A stretch of 64,000 nucleotides of DNA from JACVRW01 sp963757815 (lineage in GTDB: Bacteria; Actinomycetota; Thermoleophilia; Solirubrobacterales; Thermoleophilaceae): positions 1 through 64,000 of the forward strand of contig CAVWSN010000025.1 of the NCBI GenBank assembly GCA_963757815.1, in the 5' to 3' direction. This document shows positions 53,037 to 62,599 of this stretch, piece after piece. The position numbers and the translations under genes were made by a program. Position 1 is the first letter of the stretch; each line of letters opens with the position of its first letter. Under the pieces are notes generated by a model. That model was given only the letters and a program-made list of their open reading frames with translations, did no database searches and was not told the DNA's origin.

Positions 53037-54454
53037 ATGAGTCGACTAACGCGGTTGGTCGCTCTCGCCGTATTTGCCTTAGGCATGCTGGCCTTCCCGG
53101 CAATCGCGGCGGCCGGTCACGAGAACGACCCGCGGACTGACAATCTGCTTCCGCGGGGGCACATCTTCGAGCCCGCGGTGCTGGGTGGCTTCGGGGGCGC
53201 GAACCCCGATATCCACACCGATGAGGCCTTCTGGGGCAACCTGCTCATCCAGGGCAACTGGGACGGCTTCAACATCCGCGACATCCGCTCATCGAACAAC
53301 CCGAGGCAGGTCTCGCGGACGTTCTGTGACGGCAACCAGGGCGACGTCATCGTCTACCGCGACATCGTCGTGCGCTCCTGGAATACCCCCGCCGGGACGC
53401 CCGGTGCCTTCGGCGCCGGTCTCACCTGCGACGGACAACCGGTGGCGCCGGGCTTCGAGGGGCTCCACGTGTTCGACATATCCAACCGCCGGAATCCGGT
53501 CCTGGTGGCGCAGATTCCACTCGCGTGCGGCTCGCACACGGCCTCGGCGGTTCCGGACCGCAGGAACGACCGGCTGCTCGTCTATAGCAGCCCGTCCGCA
53601 GCACTCGGCGACGAATCCGAACCCGCCGGACACCTGCGACTGGTTCGACATCGTGGAGGTTCCGCTGGACGATCCAGAAGACGCGCAATTCCTCCGCGCC
53701 GAGCCCTGCCGACCACACCTGCCATGACGTCGGCGTGATCCTGGGCGACGTCAAGAGGGCCGCGTGCGCCGGCGGCGAGGGCTTCCGGGTCTTCAGCCTC
53801 GGCGGCCCCAGCGGCGGCTCGCTCGAGGATCCGGAGCTGATGCATCATGTGACGGTGCCGTCGGTGACGGTCGGTCACTCGGCCGCCTTCACCTGGGACG
53901 GCGAGGTGATCGTCTTCGGCCACGAGCCGGGCGGTGGCGTGGCTGCCGAGTGCGAGGCCACGGACGACCCCCTGAAGAGGACCTTCTTCTTCTACGACAC
54001 GGAGACGGGCGCCCGCCTCGGGACGTGGACCCTGCCGCGACCGCAGGGCGCAACGGAGAACTGCACCCTGCACAACTACAACCTGGTGCCGCTCCGAGAC
54101 GGCCGCGACGTTCTGGTGAGCGGCAACTACCAAGCGGGCACGTGGGTCGTCGACCTCACCGATCCGGCCAACGCGCGGACGGTCGCCTGGAGCGATCCGC
54201 CGCCGAAGCCGGTCCCGCCCGGAACTCCGTTCTGCTGTGACGTCACGGGAGCGTGGTCGAGCTATTGGTACGACGGCGAGATCTACGAGACGAACATCGG
54301 CGAGGGCTTGAACATCTTCAGGCTGAGGGGAAGGGAGACGCGCAGCGCAATCAAGCTGGGCCATCTCAACCCGCAGACTCAGGAGTTCTCCCTCGACGGG
54401 CGTCGCGGGGACGACGACGATGACGACGACGACGGACGCGACGACGACGACTGA
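53037..54454 (+). CDS. LVIVD-type propeller protein with poly-Asp tail (paralogue 2, frameshifted)
   Basis: About 470 residues. Start after ACAGGAGGTTCC; signal peptide LVALAVFALGMLAFPAIAAA. Blades: DEAFWGNLLIQGNWDGFNIR, EGLHVFDISNRRNPVLVAQI, CGSHTASAVPDRRNDRLLVY, CDWFDIVEVPLDDPEDAQF, HDVGVILGDVKRAACAGGEG, GHSAAFTWDGEVIVFGHEPG, TLHNYNLVPLRDGRDVLVSG, NYQAGTWVVDLTDPANARTV and LGHLNPQTQEF. It ends in an Asp-rich tail GDDDDDDDDGRDDDD. Frame changes near 53625 and 53715. Extracellular; possibly calcium-binding. Related to paralogues 1, 3 and 4. Confidence 0.7.
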
Positions 54455-54486
54455 CGCCTGACGCGCCTGCTGTTGGCGAAGCCGTC

Positions 54487-54512
54487 GAGAGGGCGGCCTC
54501 GGCCGCCCTCTC
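54487..54512 (+). terminator. Hairpin terminator
   Basis: GAGAGGGCGGCC and GGCCGCCCTCTC form a 12-bp stem 33 bases after the stop of paralogue 2. A near-identical hairpin follows paralogue 3. Confidence 0.7.
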
Positions 54513-54590
54513 GCTCTCTCTGGGCAGGACTGCATTCGGCCGGCCCCGGGTAGGTCCGACTTAATTCTTCCCTTCCAAAAGGAGGTCTCG

Positions 54591-56017
54591 ATGAGACGGT
54601 TACCTCGCCTGCTGCTGTTTCTCGCGGTAGGCGCTGTCGCTCTGCTCGTATCGGCCGCGGGGGCGGCGGCGGAGCACAACACGCGCCCGCATACCGACAA
54701 CATGCGTGCGCTGGGGCACAGCCTCGACTTCGGCAGCTTCCTCCTGCCCGACGGCCAGCGCGATGCCAATTCGGACCTTGCCTTCCGGGGCAACCTCGTG
54801 TTCCACGGCGACTACGACGGCTTCCGGATCGTTCGCGGTGGGCCCAGTCCCAGGGAGATCTCGAGGACGCGCTGCAACGGCGATCAGGGCGACATCGTCG
54901 TGTGGAAGGACGTGCTCGTCCGCGCTTGGAACGCGCCCAAGACCGAGGCCCGCAACTGTGACGGCACGCTCGTGCCGGCCGGTTTCGAGGGCATGCACAT
55001 CTTCGACATCAGCGACATCAGGGACCCGCAGCTCGTCGGCGAGGTCGAGCTGAGCGCGCGGCCGCAGGCCGACTCGCCCGGCTGCGGCACGCACACGCTC
55101 ACGCTGGTTCCGGACGGCGATCGTGCGGTGATCTACAACGCGACGTCCGGCGGGAATCCGGCCCTGCCCAACCCGGCGGATCGGGAGTGCGACTGGATCG
55201 ACATCGTCGAGGTGCCGCGCGACGACCCGGGTGCCGCCAGCCACGTGCGCCGCGAGCCGCTGAGGGCGGTCACGCGGCTCACGACAACGGGGTCATCCTC
55301 GGCGACGTCAACAAGCTCGCCGTGGCCTCCGGCCACATGTCGAACGTGTTCGACATCGGTGATAACGCCACCCCGGGCGGAAGCCTCGAGGATCCGCAGT
55401 TCCTGTACACGATCGAGGAGCCGGGCGTCTGCAACACCGGCGGCCCGCTCTGCAACGGCAACTGGCACTCCGCCGCCTTCACTTGGGACGGCGAGGTAGT
55501 CATCCTGGGCTGGGAGCCCGGTGGCGGCGCCGCGCCCGAGTGCGAGGCGGGCGACCCGCCCGTGAAGAAGAGCGCCTTCTTCTACGACGCGGACACCGGC
55601 GTCAAGCTGGGCCAGTGGACGCTGCCCCGGCCGCAGACCGCTGCGGAGAACTGCACGATCCACAACTACAACACCGTGCCGCTGCGGGACGGGCGCTACG
55701 TCCTGGTGGGCGGCAACTACCAGGCCGGCACGTGGGTCACGGACTTCACGAACCCGGCCAGGCCGGTCACGCTCGGGTGGTCCGATCCGCCGCCGCTCGT
55801 CCCGACCCAGCTGGGCGGGGCATGGTCGTCGTACTGGTACAACGGCCTGATCTACGAGTCGGAGATCAGCGTGGGCCTGAACGTCTTCCGGTTCACCGGA
55901 AAGGAGACCCGGAAGGACATCAAGCTCAAGCAGCTGAACCCGCAGACCCAGGAGTTCTCGATCCGCCCGGACCGAGACGACGACGATGACGACGACGACC
56001 GCGACGACGACGACTGA
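54591..56017 (+). CDS. LVIVD-type propeller protein with poly-Asp tail (paralogue 3, one frameshift)
   Basis: About 475 residues. AAAAGGAGG ribosome site, MRRLPRLLLFLAVGAVALLV signal peptide. Blades: SDLAFRGNLVFHGDYDGFRI, EGMHIFDISDIRDPQLVGEV, CGTHTLTLVPDGDRAVIYNA, CDWIDIVEVPRDDPGAASHV, a shift near 55250, then GVILGDVNKLAVASGHMSN, HSAAFTWDGEVVILGWEPGG, TIHNYNTVPLRDGRYVLVGG, GLNVFRFTGKETRKDIKLKQ and LNPQTQEFSI, with the tail DRDDDDDDDDRDDDD. Very similar to paralogue 2 by segment. Its promoter, ribosome site and signal peptide are repeated before the next gene. Confidence 0.72.
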
Positions 56018-56050
56018 CGCCTGACGGTCTTCCGGCAGGCGCACCAGTAC

Positions 56051-56077
56051 GAGAGGGCGGCCATCGGCCGCCCTCTC
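56051..56077 (+). terminator. Hairpin terminator (copy of that at 54487)
   Basis: The same 12-bp GAGAGGGCGGCC stem with loop ATC, 34 bases after paralogue 3. Confidence 0.7.
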
Positions 56078-56154
56078 GCTTCTCTGCAGCAGGACTGCAT
56101 CCGTCGGGTCCGGGTAGGTCGAGCTCCAAGGTCCATCTCCTACAGGAGGTCAAG

Positions 56155-56709
56155 ATGAGACGGTTACCTCGCGTACTGCTTCTTCTCGCGGTCTGCGCCG
56201 TCGCTCTCCTCGCGTCGTCCGCAAGTGCGACCGCGGAGGACAACACGGGCTCGCGCGCGGACGACCGAGACGCCGACGCGTCGACGCGCCTGGGCGTGTT
56301 TCGCACGCTCCCGGACGGCACTGCCATGGGCCTCAGAATCCGGGGCTTCGCGTTGATCACGCGCAGCTCGCGGGGGACGGACGTGAAGGCGCTCGCGTGG
56401 GGGCTGCGCCCGCGTACAACCTACGCAGCGCACCTGCACAACGCGCCCTGCTCCCTGCCTGGCAACCCAGGAGGCGGGCACTACAAGAACGACCCGGCTG
56501 GCCCGAGCGTGCCTCCGAATGAGCTCTGGCTGTCGTCCACCGCTGATCCCCAGGCCGGGATCACCTCGAATGCGGTCGGGATCGCCTTCGGGCGCGGCAG
56601 CGCGGACTGGGTGGCTCGGCCCGAGGCGCAGTCCGTGGTGATTCACTTCATCCCGCCCGGCGGCACCACCGCAGGCGGGCCGAAGATCGCCTGCGCCGAC
56701 CTGCGTTAG
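56155..56709 (+). CDS. Secreted Cu/Zn-superoxide-dismutase-like protein
   Basis: 184 residues. The signal peptide MRRLPRVLLLLAVCAVALLA and the upstream region are near copies of those of paralogue 3. The mature part has a Cu/Zn-SOD/CHRD-like beta-barrel: LRPRTTYAAHLHNAPCSLPG (copper-type H-x-H and Cys), GGGHYKNDPAG (bridging-type His region), and SVVIHFIPPGGTT with KIACADLR (last His and Cys). Metal sites are thus plausible but not all canonical; the electrostatic loop is altered. It may protect or act with the propeller proteins outside the cell. Confidence 0.65.
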   Translation: MRRLPRVLLLLAVCAVALLASSASATAEDNTGSRADDRDADASTRLGVFRTLPDGTAMGLRIRGFALITRSSRGTDVKALAWGLRPRTTYAAHLHNAPCSLPGNPGGGHYKNDPAGPSVPPNELWLSSTADPQAGITSNAVGIAFGRGSADWVARPEAQSVVIHFIPPGGTTAGGPKIACADLR

Positions 56710-56731
56710 CGCACCAGGGCTCCCGGCGGGG

Positions 56732-56760
56732 CGGGGCGAGCACCCAAGGTGCTCGCCCCG
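56732..56760 (+). terminator. Bidirectional hairpin terminator
   Basis: CGGGGCGAGCACC and GGTGCTCGCCCCG form a 13-bp stem with a CAA loop between convergent genes ending at 56709 and 56789. Confidence 0.7.
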
Positions 56761-56788
56761 TCGCCGCGGCGGTCCTTACGGTCAGACG

Positions 56789-58755
56789 CTAATCGTCGTC
56801 GTCCCGATCATCGTCGTAGCGCAGGATGTAGAGGCCGCTGTCGCGGTCACTGAACAGCAGCAGCGGCGCTCCCTCGCGCTCCCCGACGTAGTGCGGGAAC
56901 GTGCCCCAGAAGTGGACGCCGCCCTCGTCGATGAAGAAGCCCTTCTCGACGAGGCCCCTCCTCTTGCTGAACTCGACGACCCGGGCCCCGGCGTTGTAGT
57001 ACGAGATGTACGCCAGGTTCTTGCTGCGCCGCGGGTCGGTCTTGACCTCGTGCACGCTGAGGATGCCGAAGCCCTCGGCGAACGCCTCGTCGAGCGCCTC
57101 GGGCACCGCGTACGAGTCGATGATCCTCAGGTTCGGATCCCGGGCGTCGTGCAGCTGCACGTAGCCCCAGCCGTCGAACACGGTGCTTGCGGAGTAGCTC
57201 TCGCCGACCGTGCCGACCGGGATGTCGACCGCCCTCGGCGCCGGTGTACTCGGGCGTGTCGTTGAACATCAGGTGCATCGCTCGATGGCCGATGCAGATC
57301 GCGGGCGCCAGCTCGTTGTAGTCGTGTCCCTGACCGCCACAGAAGAAGCCGTCAGGCAGCAGGCCGTCCCGCGTGCCGGCGTGGCTCTGGCCGACGATCA
57401 CGGCGTCATAGCCGAGGTCCTGGCCAGCGGCGATCTTCGTGGAGAAGAAGCATCCGCCTCTCGAGAAGACGACCGTCTTCTCCTCGCCCGGCTGGGCCGG
57501 GATGCGCTCGCCGGCGGCGGCATCGGATCGCCGACAGCGTCGGGCCCGGCGTTCGGCCCGGCGGCGAAGCAGCCCCGTCCGCCGAACACAGTCGGCCCAG
57601 CGATCATCCCGTCCGGCCGGCTGTCGATGGTCGGCGTGAAGCCGAACTCACCGGCGCCGTATGGGCCGGCGTTCGTACCGGTCGTCAGCTCGAAGTTCGT
57701 CCGGAACGGCGAGAAGTCCTCGTCCGTCGAGATGATGAACTCGCTGTCCGCGTCCCAGTAGGACTGGTGGCTGTTGCCCTCCGGGATCTCGAACTGCGGC
57801 ATCAGCGGGTCCGGGAACCGGAAGTCTGAGTCGCCGACGAACACCGGGTTGGCCGGGTCATCGATGTTCAGCAGGACCTGACCCGCGTCCCAGTAGGAGA
57901 CGAGCAGGAAGTCGTGCCCGCGGATCCGTTTGTGCTGCATGTCGTGGTGGAAGACCGTGTCGCCGTTGGCGTAGGAGCCCTGGGCGCCCGGCCAGTCCTC
58001 GAGCCCCACCTCCGCCAGCAGCACGGGAGCGCGCGGGTTCGAGACGTCGAAGATGTCGACGTCCTTCAGGTCGTTGTTGTCCTGCAGCGTCGCGATGACC
58101 CTGTCCTTGCCACGCGGCAGCACGTTGCGCTGGACGAACAGCTGTGCGCTGTGCGTCGTGTGATACGTCTGCCCCGCGACCTCGGGATCCGTGTCGCCGA
58201 AGTGGAGCGACAGCGGTTCCGGGTTCCGCGGGTTCGTGACATCCCACAGCGAGGCGCCCGAGATCACGGGCTGCGTCGCGTTGCAGGTCTCGTTGTTGTG
58301 GATGAGGATGTCGCCCTTGAAAGACGGCGTGTCGGCGCGGACGACGTGGATGCCCTCTCCCAGGTAGCTGTTCGCCTCCGCCGGGATGAAGCCGACGTTC
58401 CTCGGCCGCTTCGGCTTGGAGATGTCCACGACCTCGACGCCGGTCCCTGAGCCGTCGTTCGACACGCACTCGGGCGAGAACTTGTTGAGGTAGGCGAACT
58501 TCCCGAAGGCGGCGACGTCGGCGATCCCGCCATCTATGTCGGTGAGCCTCAGCTTGCTTACCAGCTTCATGTTGCGGCTTCCGGGCGGCAGGTGCCCCGG
58601 ACCCTCACGGGAGGCGGCTCAGCCGCCGGCGGCGGCCCGTCCTCCGGGTTCCAACCAGTGGCAGGCAGCGGGATCGCTGCGGCCGTTCCCCCAATGCAGG
58701 CGTATGCCGACACGCTCAGTACGGCGATTAACAGGAGCCTTGCTGTGGGTCGCAT
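56789..58755 (-). CDS. LVIVD-type propeller protein with PA domain and Asp-rich tail (paralogue 4, frameshifted)
   Basis: About 650 residues. Start ATG 58755, signal peptide RLLLIAVLSVSAYACIGGTA, Pro-rich linker, frameshift at about 58568, then LVIVD-type blades GTGVEVVDISKPKRPRNVGF, GASLWDVTNPRNPEPLSLHF, KDVDIFDVSNPRAPVLLAEV and VLLNIDDPANPVFVGDSD. A protease-associated-type domain is inserted (GGRGCFAAG, then GYDAVIVGQSHAGTRDG and APAICIGHRAMHLMF), then last blades NAGARVVEFSKRRGLVEKG and GLYILRYDDDRDDDD. Shifts near 57520 and 57240. Secreted; the role is unknown. Confidence 0.7.
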
Positions 58756-58911
58756 GGCCCTCCCCCTATGCATTTGCCTCTGACCCGGGCGGGTCGTTCG
58801 GGTTGTACCCCTCCGGCTCAGACCAAAAACGCTGCCCGATGTGCCAAAAGGAGATCGGCGGAGCCTCTTTTGGGTAGTGATAGGCCGGTGGGTGGAATGA
58901 TGTAGTGAGTT

Positions 58912-59538
58912 ATGAGGGGACGGCGGGCCGCGTGGATGATCGCGCTGCCGCTGGCAGTGGCCTCCTGGCTTGGCGCACACTGCCTCGCCTACTGGCTCGT
59001 AGCGCCCGCCGGCGAGCACCAGATGGGGATCCATGCGGAGAGCGGGCATGCCTACCTCGGCTACACGCCGGCGATCCTCGTCTGGGGACTGGCGCTCGTG
59101 GTCGCCGGTCTGCTGCTCTGCGTGGGGTACGGCCTCCGCGGGAGTCGGCCGTCGCCTCCTCCGCTGCGCCTCTTCGCACTCGTGCCTCCGGTCGGCTTCA
59201 CGCTCCAGGAGCACCTCGAGCGCCTGATCGGGACGGGCGGCGTGCCGCCCGACATCGTGCTCGAGCCGACCTTCCTCGTCGGACTGGCCCTTCAGCTGCC
59301 ACTCACCCTCGCGGCGCTGCTCCTGGCGCACGCCCTTAACAGCGCCGGCTTCACGCTCGGCGCCATGCTCGCGCCGAAGCTCGCTCCGGGGTGGCCGCAT
59401 CTCGTCACGCCCAGACTCGCCTCAACGCCTTCCTGCCGCGGCCACGCTGATCGGTCCGCCCGTGCTCGTGCTCGGGCACGGACCCCGCGCCCCTCCCTCG
59501 GCCGCCTGCTTGTAGGCACCGAGTTCGCGGCCACGTGA
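58912..59538 (+). CDS. Membrane protein of a copper-type cluster (possible C-terminal frameshift)
   Basis: 208 residues, with four hydrophobic segments (WMIALPLAVASWLGAHCLAY, TPAILVWGLALVVAGLLLCV, FLVGLALQLPLTLAALLLAH and a short fourth). Conserved-looking histidines in GAHCLAYW and GIHAESGHAYLGY. After about residue 155 the reading becomes Arg-rich; another frame (LIGPPVLVLGHGPRAPP) looks more natural, so an indel near 59400 is likely. It stands directly upstream of a CopC-CopD gene, as DUF-type proteins often do. The function is unknown. Confidence 0.6.
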   Translation: MRGRRAAWMIALPLAVASWLGAHCLAYWLVAPAGEHQMGIHAESGHAYLGYTPAILVWGLALVVAGLLLCVGYGLRGSRPSPPPLRLFALVPPVGFTLQEHLERLIGTGGVPPDIVLEPTFLVGLALQLPLTLAALLLAHALNSAGFTLGAMLAPKLAPGWPHLVTPRLASTPSCRGHADRSARARARARTPRPSLGRLLVGTEFAAT

Positions 59539-59563
59539 GCCGCGACGATTAAGGAGGGACCGG

Positions 59564-61477
59564 ATCCAACCGCTTCGCCTCGCGAAGATATGCGGGCTCG
59601 CCCTACTGGCTCTGGCGGTGACGCTGTCGCTGGCCCCTGCCGCAGCTTGGGGCCACTCGACCCTGATCGCCACCGAGCCCGCGCGCGATCGCATCGTCGA
59701 GCATTCGCCGGAGCACGTGCTGCTGCGCTTTGACGAGCCGGTGGAAAGCGCGCTCGGGTCGATCGCCGTCTACGACGGCGACGGCGAGCGGGTCGATGCC
59801 GGCGAGATCATGCGGCCACGCCCCGAGGAGGTGTCGGTCGCGATCGACCGGCGGCTCGAGCGGGGCACCTACACGGTCGCGTGGCGCGTCATCTCGGCTG
59901 ACTCGGACCCGATTAACGGGGCCTGGGTCTTCCACGTCGAGGCGCCGGGAGCGCAGCCGAGCGGAGTCGCCGCTCAGGTGCTCGAGGACACGCCGTTCGT
60001 GGTCTCGGCGTTCTACCTCAGCGGCCGGTTCCTTGACTTCACGCTGCTGCTCTTCTGCGTCGGAGGCGTGGCGGCGCTCGCGCTTGCGCTCCGTAACGCC
60101 TCGGCACCCGTGCGACGCCGGCTGCTCGGGGTCCTCGCGGCGGCTGCCGCCGCACTTACGGTCGTCGCCCTGGTCGGCCTCGGGCTCCAGGGCGCGGCGG
60201 CCGGTGGCGGCGGTCTCGGCGAAGGATTCCGGTGGGAGTCCGTGTCGTCTGTGGCGGAAACGCGGTTCGGCAATTTCTCGCTCCTGCGGGCGGGGCTGGC
60301 CGCCGCGCTCTGCGTGGTCGCGCTCATCGCGCGGGCGAGGATCACTCCGCCGCCTGCGTCGTCGGGGAACGGAGAAGCCGCGCGGCCTTCCGCCCCGCGG
60401 CCGGTGCGATCCCTCGCCGCAGTCGGGAAGCCGACAGGGGCTGGAACCCGCAGGGGACCGGGCGTGGCGGCGGGAGCGGACGGCATGGGCGGACGGGGAG
60501 GAACTCCAGCTGGTAACGGTCCCGGCACGGCAGTCGTCCAGGCCGAGGGCAGCGTCGGCGCCACGGCAGCAGGCAGCGAGGCCGGGCGTGCGGTCACGGC
60601 CACGACGGTGGCAGCGTTGATCCTTGGCCTCGGGCTTGATAGTCACCCCTGGGCTGTCCGGCCATGCGAGCGTAAGCGGACCGGTCTCGCTGGTGGCCGA
60701 CGCCGTCCACGTCCTGGCAGCGGCCGTGTGGACGGGCGGGCTGGCGTTCGTGGTACTCGGGCTCCTCTTACCAGCCGCGGACGGCGGTGGGAGCTCGCGG
60801 CGATCAGCGTACCTCGCTTCTCGACGATGGCGGTCGTATCGGTCGCATGCTTGATCGTGGCCGGCGCGATCAACGGCTATCTGCAGGTGCGCGCCTGGCG
60901 TGGGCTTTGGGAGACCGAGTACGGGATCTTGTTGCTCATAAAGATCGGGCTCGTCCTCCCGCTTCTCGCCCTTGGTGCGTACAACAACCGTTTCGCCGTC
61001 CCGCGCCTGCGCGCGCGGATCGCCTCCGTGGTAGAGCGCCGCCGCTTCCTTCGCATGGCCGGCGTGGAGCTCCTGATCATGCTCGCCATCGTGGGTGTGA
61101 CCGCGGGGCTCGTTAACGCACCGCCCGCGCGCACCGAGGTCGAAATGCACGAGGCGTCCGAGACCGAGCTGGAGCTCGGCCCGTGGATGGCGCACATGGA
61201 AATCATGCCCGCCACGGTCGGGCCGAACGAGATCCACCTCACGTTCGAACGGGGCCGACCCGCAGAGGTCAAGATGTCGGCCCGGCTAGAGGAGCGAGAC
61301 ATCGGCCCGCTGCGCTATCGCGCCCGCCGCGGCATGGAACCGGGTGCCTACGTCGTCAAGCGGGCGAACCTGTCGCCTGCCGGCGAATGGGAGATCCGGA
61401 TCGACGCCCGCCGTGGCGACTTCGACCTGTTTAGCGACACCGTCCACGTGGACATCGGCGAGGGGGGTGGGATGTGA
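59564..61477 (+). CDS. CopC-CopD fusion copper protein (frameshifted, unusual start)
   Basis: About 638 residues. AAGGAGG at 59551 is 6 bases before an ATC at 59564; read as start it gives a normal signal peptide (QPLRLAKICGLALLALAVTL) cut before WGHSTLIATEP, the copper-binding CopC N-terminus. No ATG, GTG or TTG fits as well. CopC continues to GAWVFHVEAPG; CopD follows with about eight helices (FLDFTLLLFCVGGVAALALA, VADAVHVLAAAVWTGGLAFV with H/W motif, SVACLIVAGAINGYLQVRAW, IGLVLPLLALGAYNNRFAVP). Shifts near 60640 and 60775. Ends in a YtkA-like domain. It probably imports or buffers copper. Confidence 0.8.
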   Translation: MQPLRLAKICGLALLALAVTLSLAPAAAWGHSTLIATEPARDRIVEHSPEHVLLRFDEPVESALGSIAVYDGDGERVDAGEIMRPRPEEVSVAIDRRLERGTYTVAWRVISADSDPINGAWVFHVEAPGAQPSGVAAQVLEDTPFVVSAFYLSGRFLDFTLLLFCVGGVAALALALRNASAPVRRRLLGVLAAAAAALTVVALVGLGLQGAAAGGGGLGEGFRWESVSSVAETRFGNFSLLRAGLAAALCVVALIARARITPPPASSGNGEAARPSAPRPVRSLAAVGKPTGAGTRRGPGVAAGADGMGGRGGTPAGNGPGTAVVQAEGSVGATAAGSEAGRAVTATTVAALILGLGLDSHPWAVRPCERKRTGLAGGRRRPRPGSGRVDGRAGVRGTRAPLTSRGRRWELAAISVPRFSTMAVVSVACLIVAGAINGYLQVRAWRGLWETEYGILLLIKIGLVLPLLALGAYNNRFAVPRLRARIASVVERRRFLRMAGVELLIMLAIVGVTAGLVNAPPARTEVEMHEASETELELGPWMAHMEIMPATVGPNEIHLTFERGRPAEVKMSARLEERDIGPLRYRARRGMEPGAYVVKRANLSPAGEWEIRIDARRGDFDLFSDTVHVDIGEGGGM

Positions 61478-62599
61478 AGGCGATCATCGCCACGCTCGCC
61501 GCCGTGACTTTGCTGGCGGTATTCGCGCCCGCCGCGGCCGGGCAGGCGCCCCCGCCGTGCAACGGCCAGCCGCAGATCTCGGACGCCACCGGTGACGGCC
61601 ACCACAACACCACGGACGTGCTCTCTGCGTGGTTCTCGGAGGCTGCGGGCCGTCTGCAGGCGGTCATCAAGGTCCAGTTCGGAAACTGGGCTCCGGACCA
61701 TCCCCCCGGGCCCGCGGAGTGGGCGTTGCTCTTCGACGTGGGCGGTCAGACCCGATACGTGCGTGCGGTGGCCCCGGATCCGCCCGCGCTGACGTTCGAC
61801 TACGGCACATGGACGGCCGCGGGGGGCTTCGCGAGCGCCGGAGCCGACGACCGGCTCCGTGGTCGGCGGGCCCGGCGGAACGACCACGATCGACGTGCCG
61901 AATCAGACCGGCGCCGTTGCCGGTGCAGTCCTGGCACGTCCGTTCGTTTTGACCTACGACGGCGATGGGCTCATCGACCGGGCGCCGGGCGGCACGACGC
62001 CAGGCGGCGAGTACGGCGCTGACTACGTCGTCGGGTCGTGCGGTGGCACCGGCGGCGGGGGTGGCGGAGGCGGCGGCGGGGGCCCGGCCGGGATCTCGTC
62101 GGTCCAGCTGCGCGCGCCCGCCAAGCGCGTGGGCGCCGGCCCGGTGCGCGTACGTGGCAGCATCGCGCCGGCGCGCGGGGGCGTGCCCGTCGAGCTGTCG
62201 GTCAGGGCCCGTAACAGGGTCGTCCGGCGCCTGACCACCCGCGCTGACGGTACGTTCTCGACGTCGATCCGGCTCTCGGAGACGACTCGCGTCCGGGCCA
62301 CGGCGGGCGGTCTCGGCTCGCAGACGCGCACGGTCGCGATGCTCTCGAGGACCCGGATCACGGTGCGGCATATGCCCGACGGTGGCGTCTTGGTGCAGGG
62401 CCGGGTCAACCCTGCGCTGCCCGGGCGTGTTCTGTTGCTGCGCACGACCGCCGTCAAGCCGTCCGCGCGGACCTCTGCCCGCAAGGGCCGTTTCACCTTC
62501 CGCCTGAAGGACCCACGGCCTGGCCGCTACGAGGCCGTGTTCATCCCATCCAAGGGCCGCGCGGAGCGGTCCACCTCCAACAAGGGAGTAATCCGATGA
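61474..62599 (+). CDS. Secreted protein with Gly-linker and Ig-like C-terminus (one frameshift)
   Basis: About 374 residues. GTG start overlaps the CopCD stop by 4 bases. Signal peptide ATLAAVTLLAVFAPAAAG. First domain: NGQPQISDATGDGHHNTTDV, WALLFDVGGQTRYVRAVAP; a frameshift at about 61850; then GTTTIDVPNQTGAVAGAVLA. A run of 11 glycines forms a linker, followed by a beta-rich domain with repeated R-V-x-G strands (GPVRVRGSIAPARGGVPVEL, GRVNPALPGRVLLLR). It is coupled to the next gene by ATGA. Probably extracellular and part of the copper cluster; the function is unknown. Confidence 0.6.

Noticed and set aside
59603..61237. 544-codon minus-strand frame opposite CopC-CopD
   Set aside because: Low-complexity Arg/Glu/His text without domains; the plus strand has clear CopC and CopD features.
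62046..62090. Gly-run as a phase-variable tract
   Set aside because: The codons for the Gly linker are mixed rather than a single homopolymer or pure repeat; it looks like an ordinary flexible linker.
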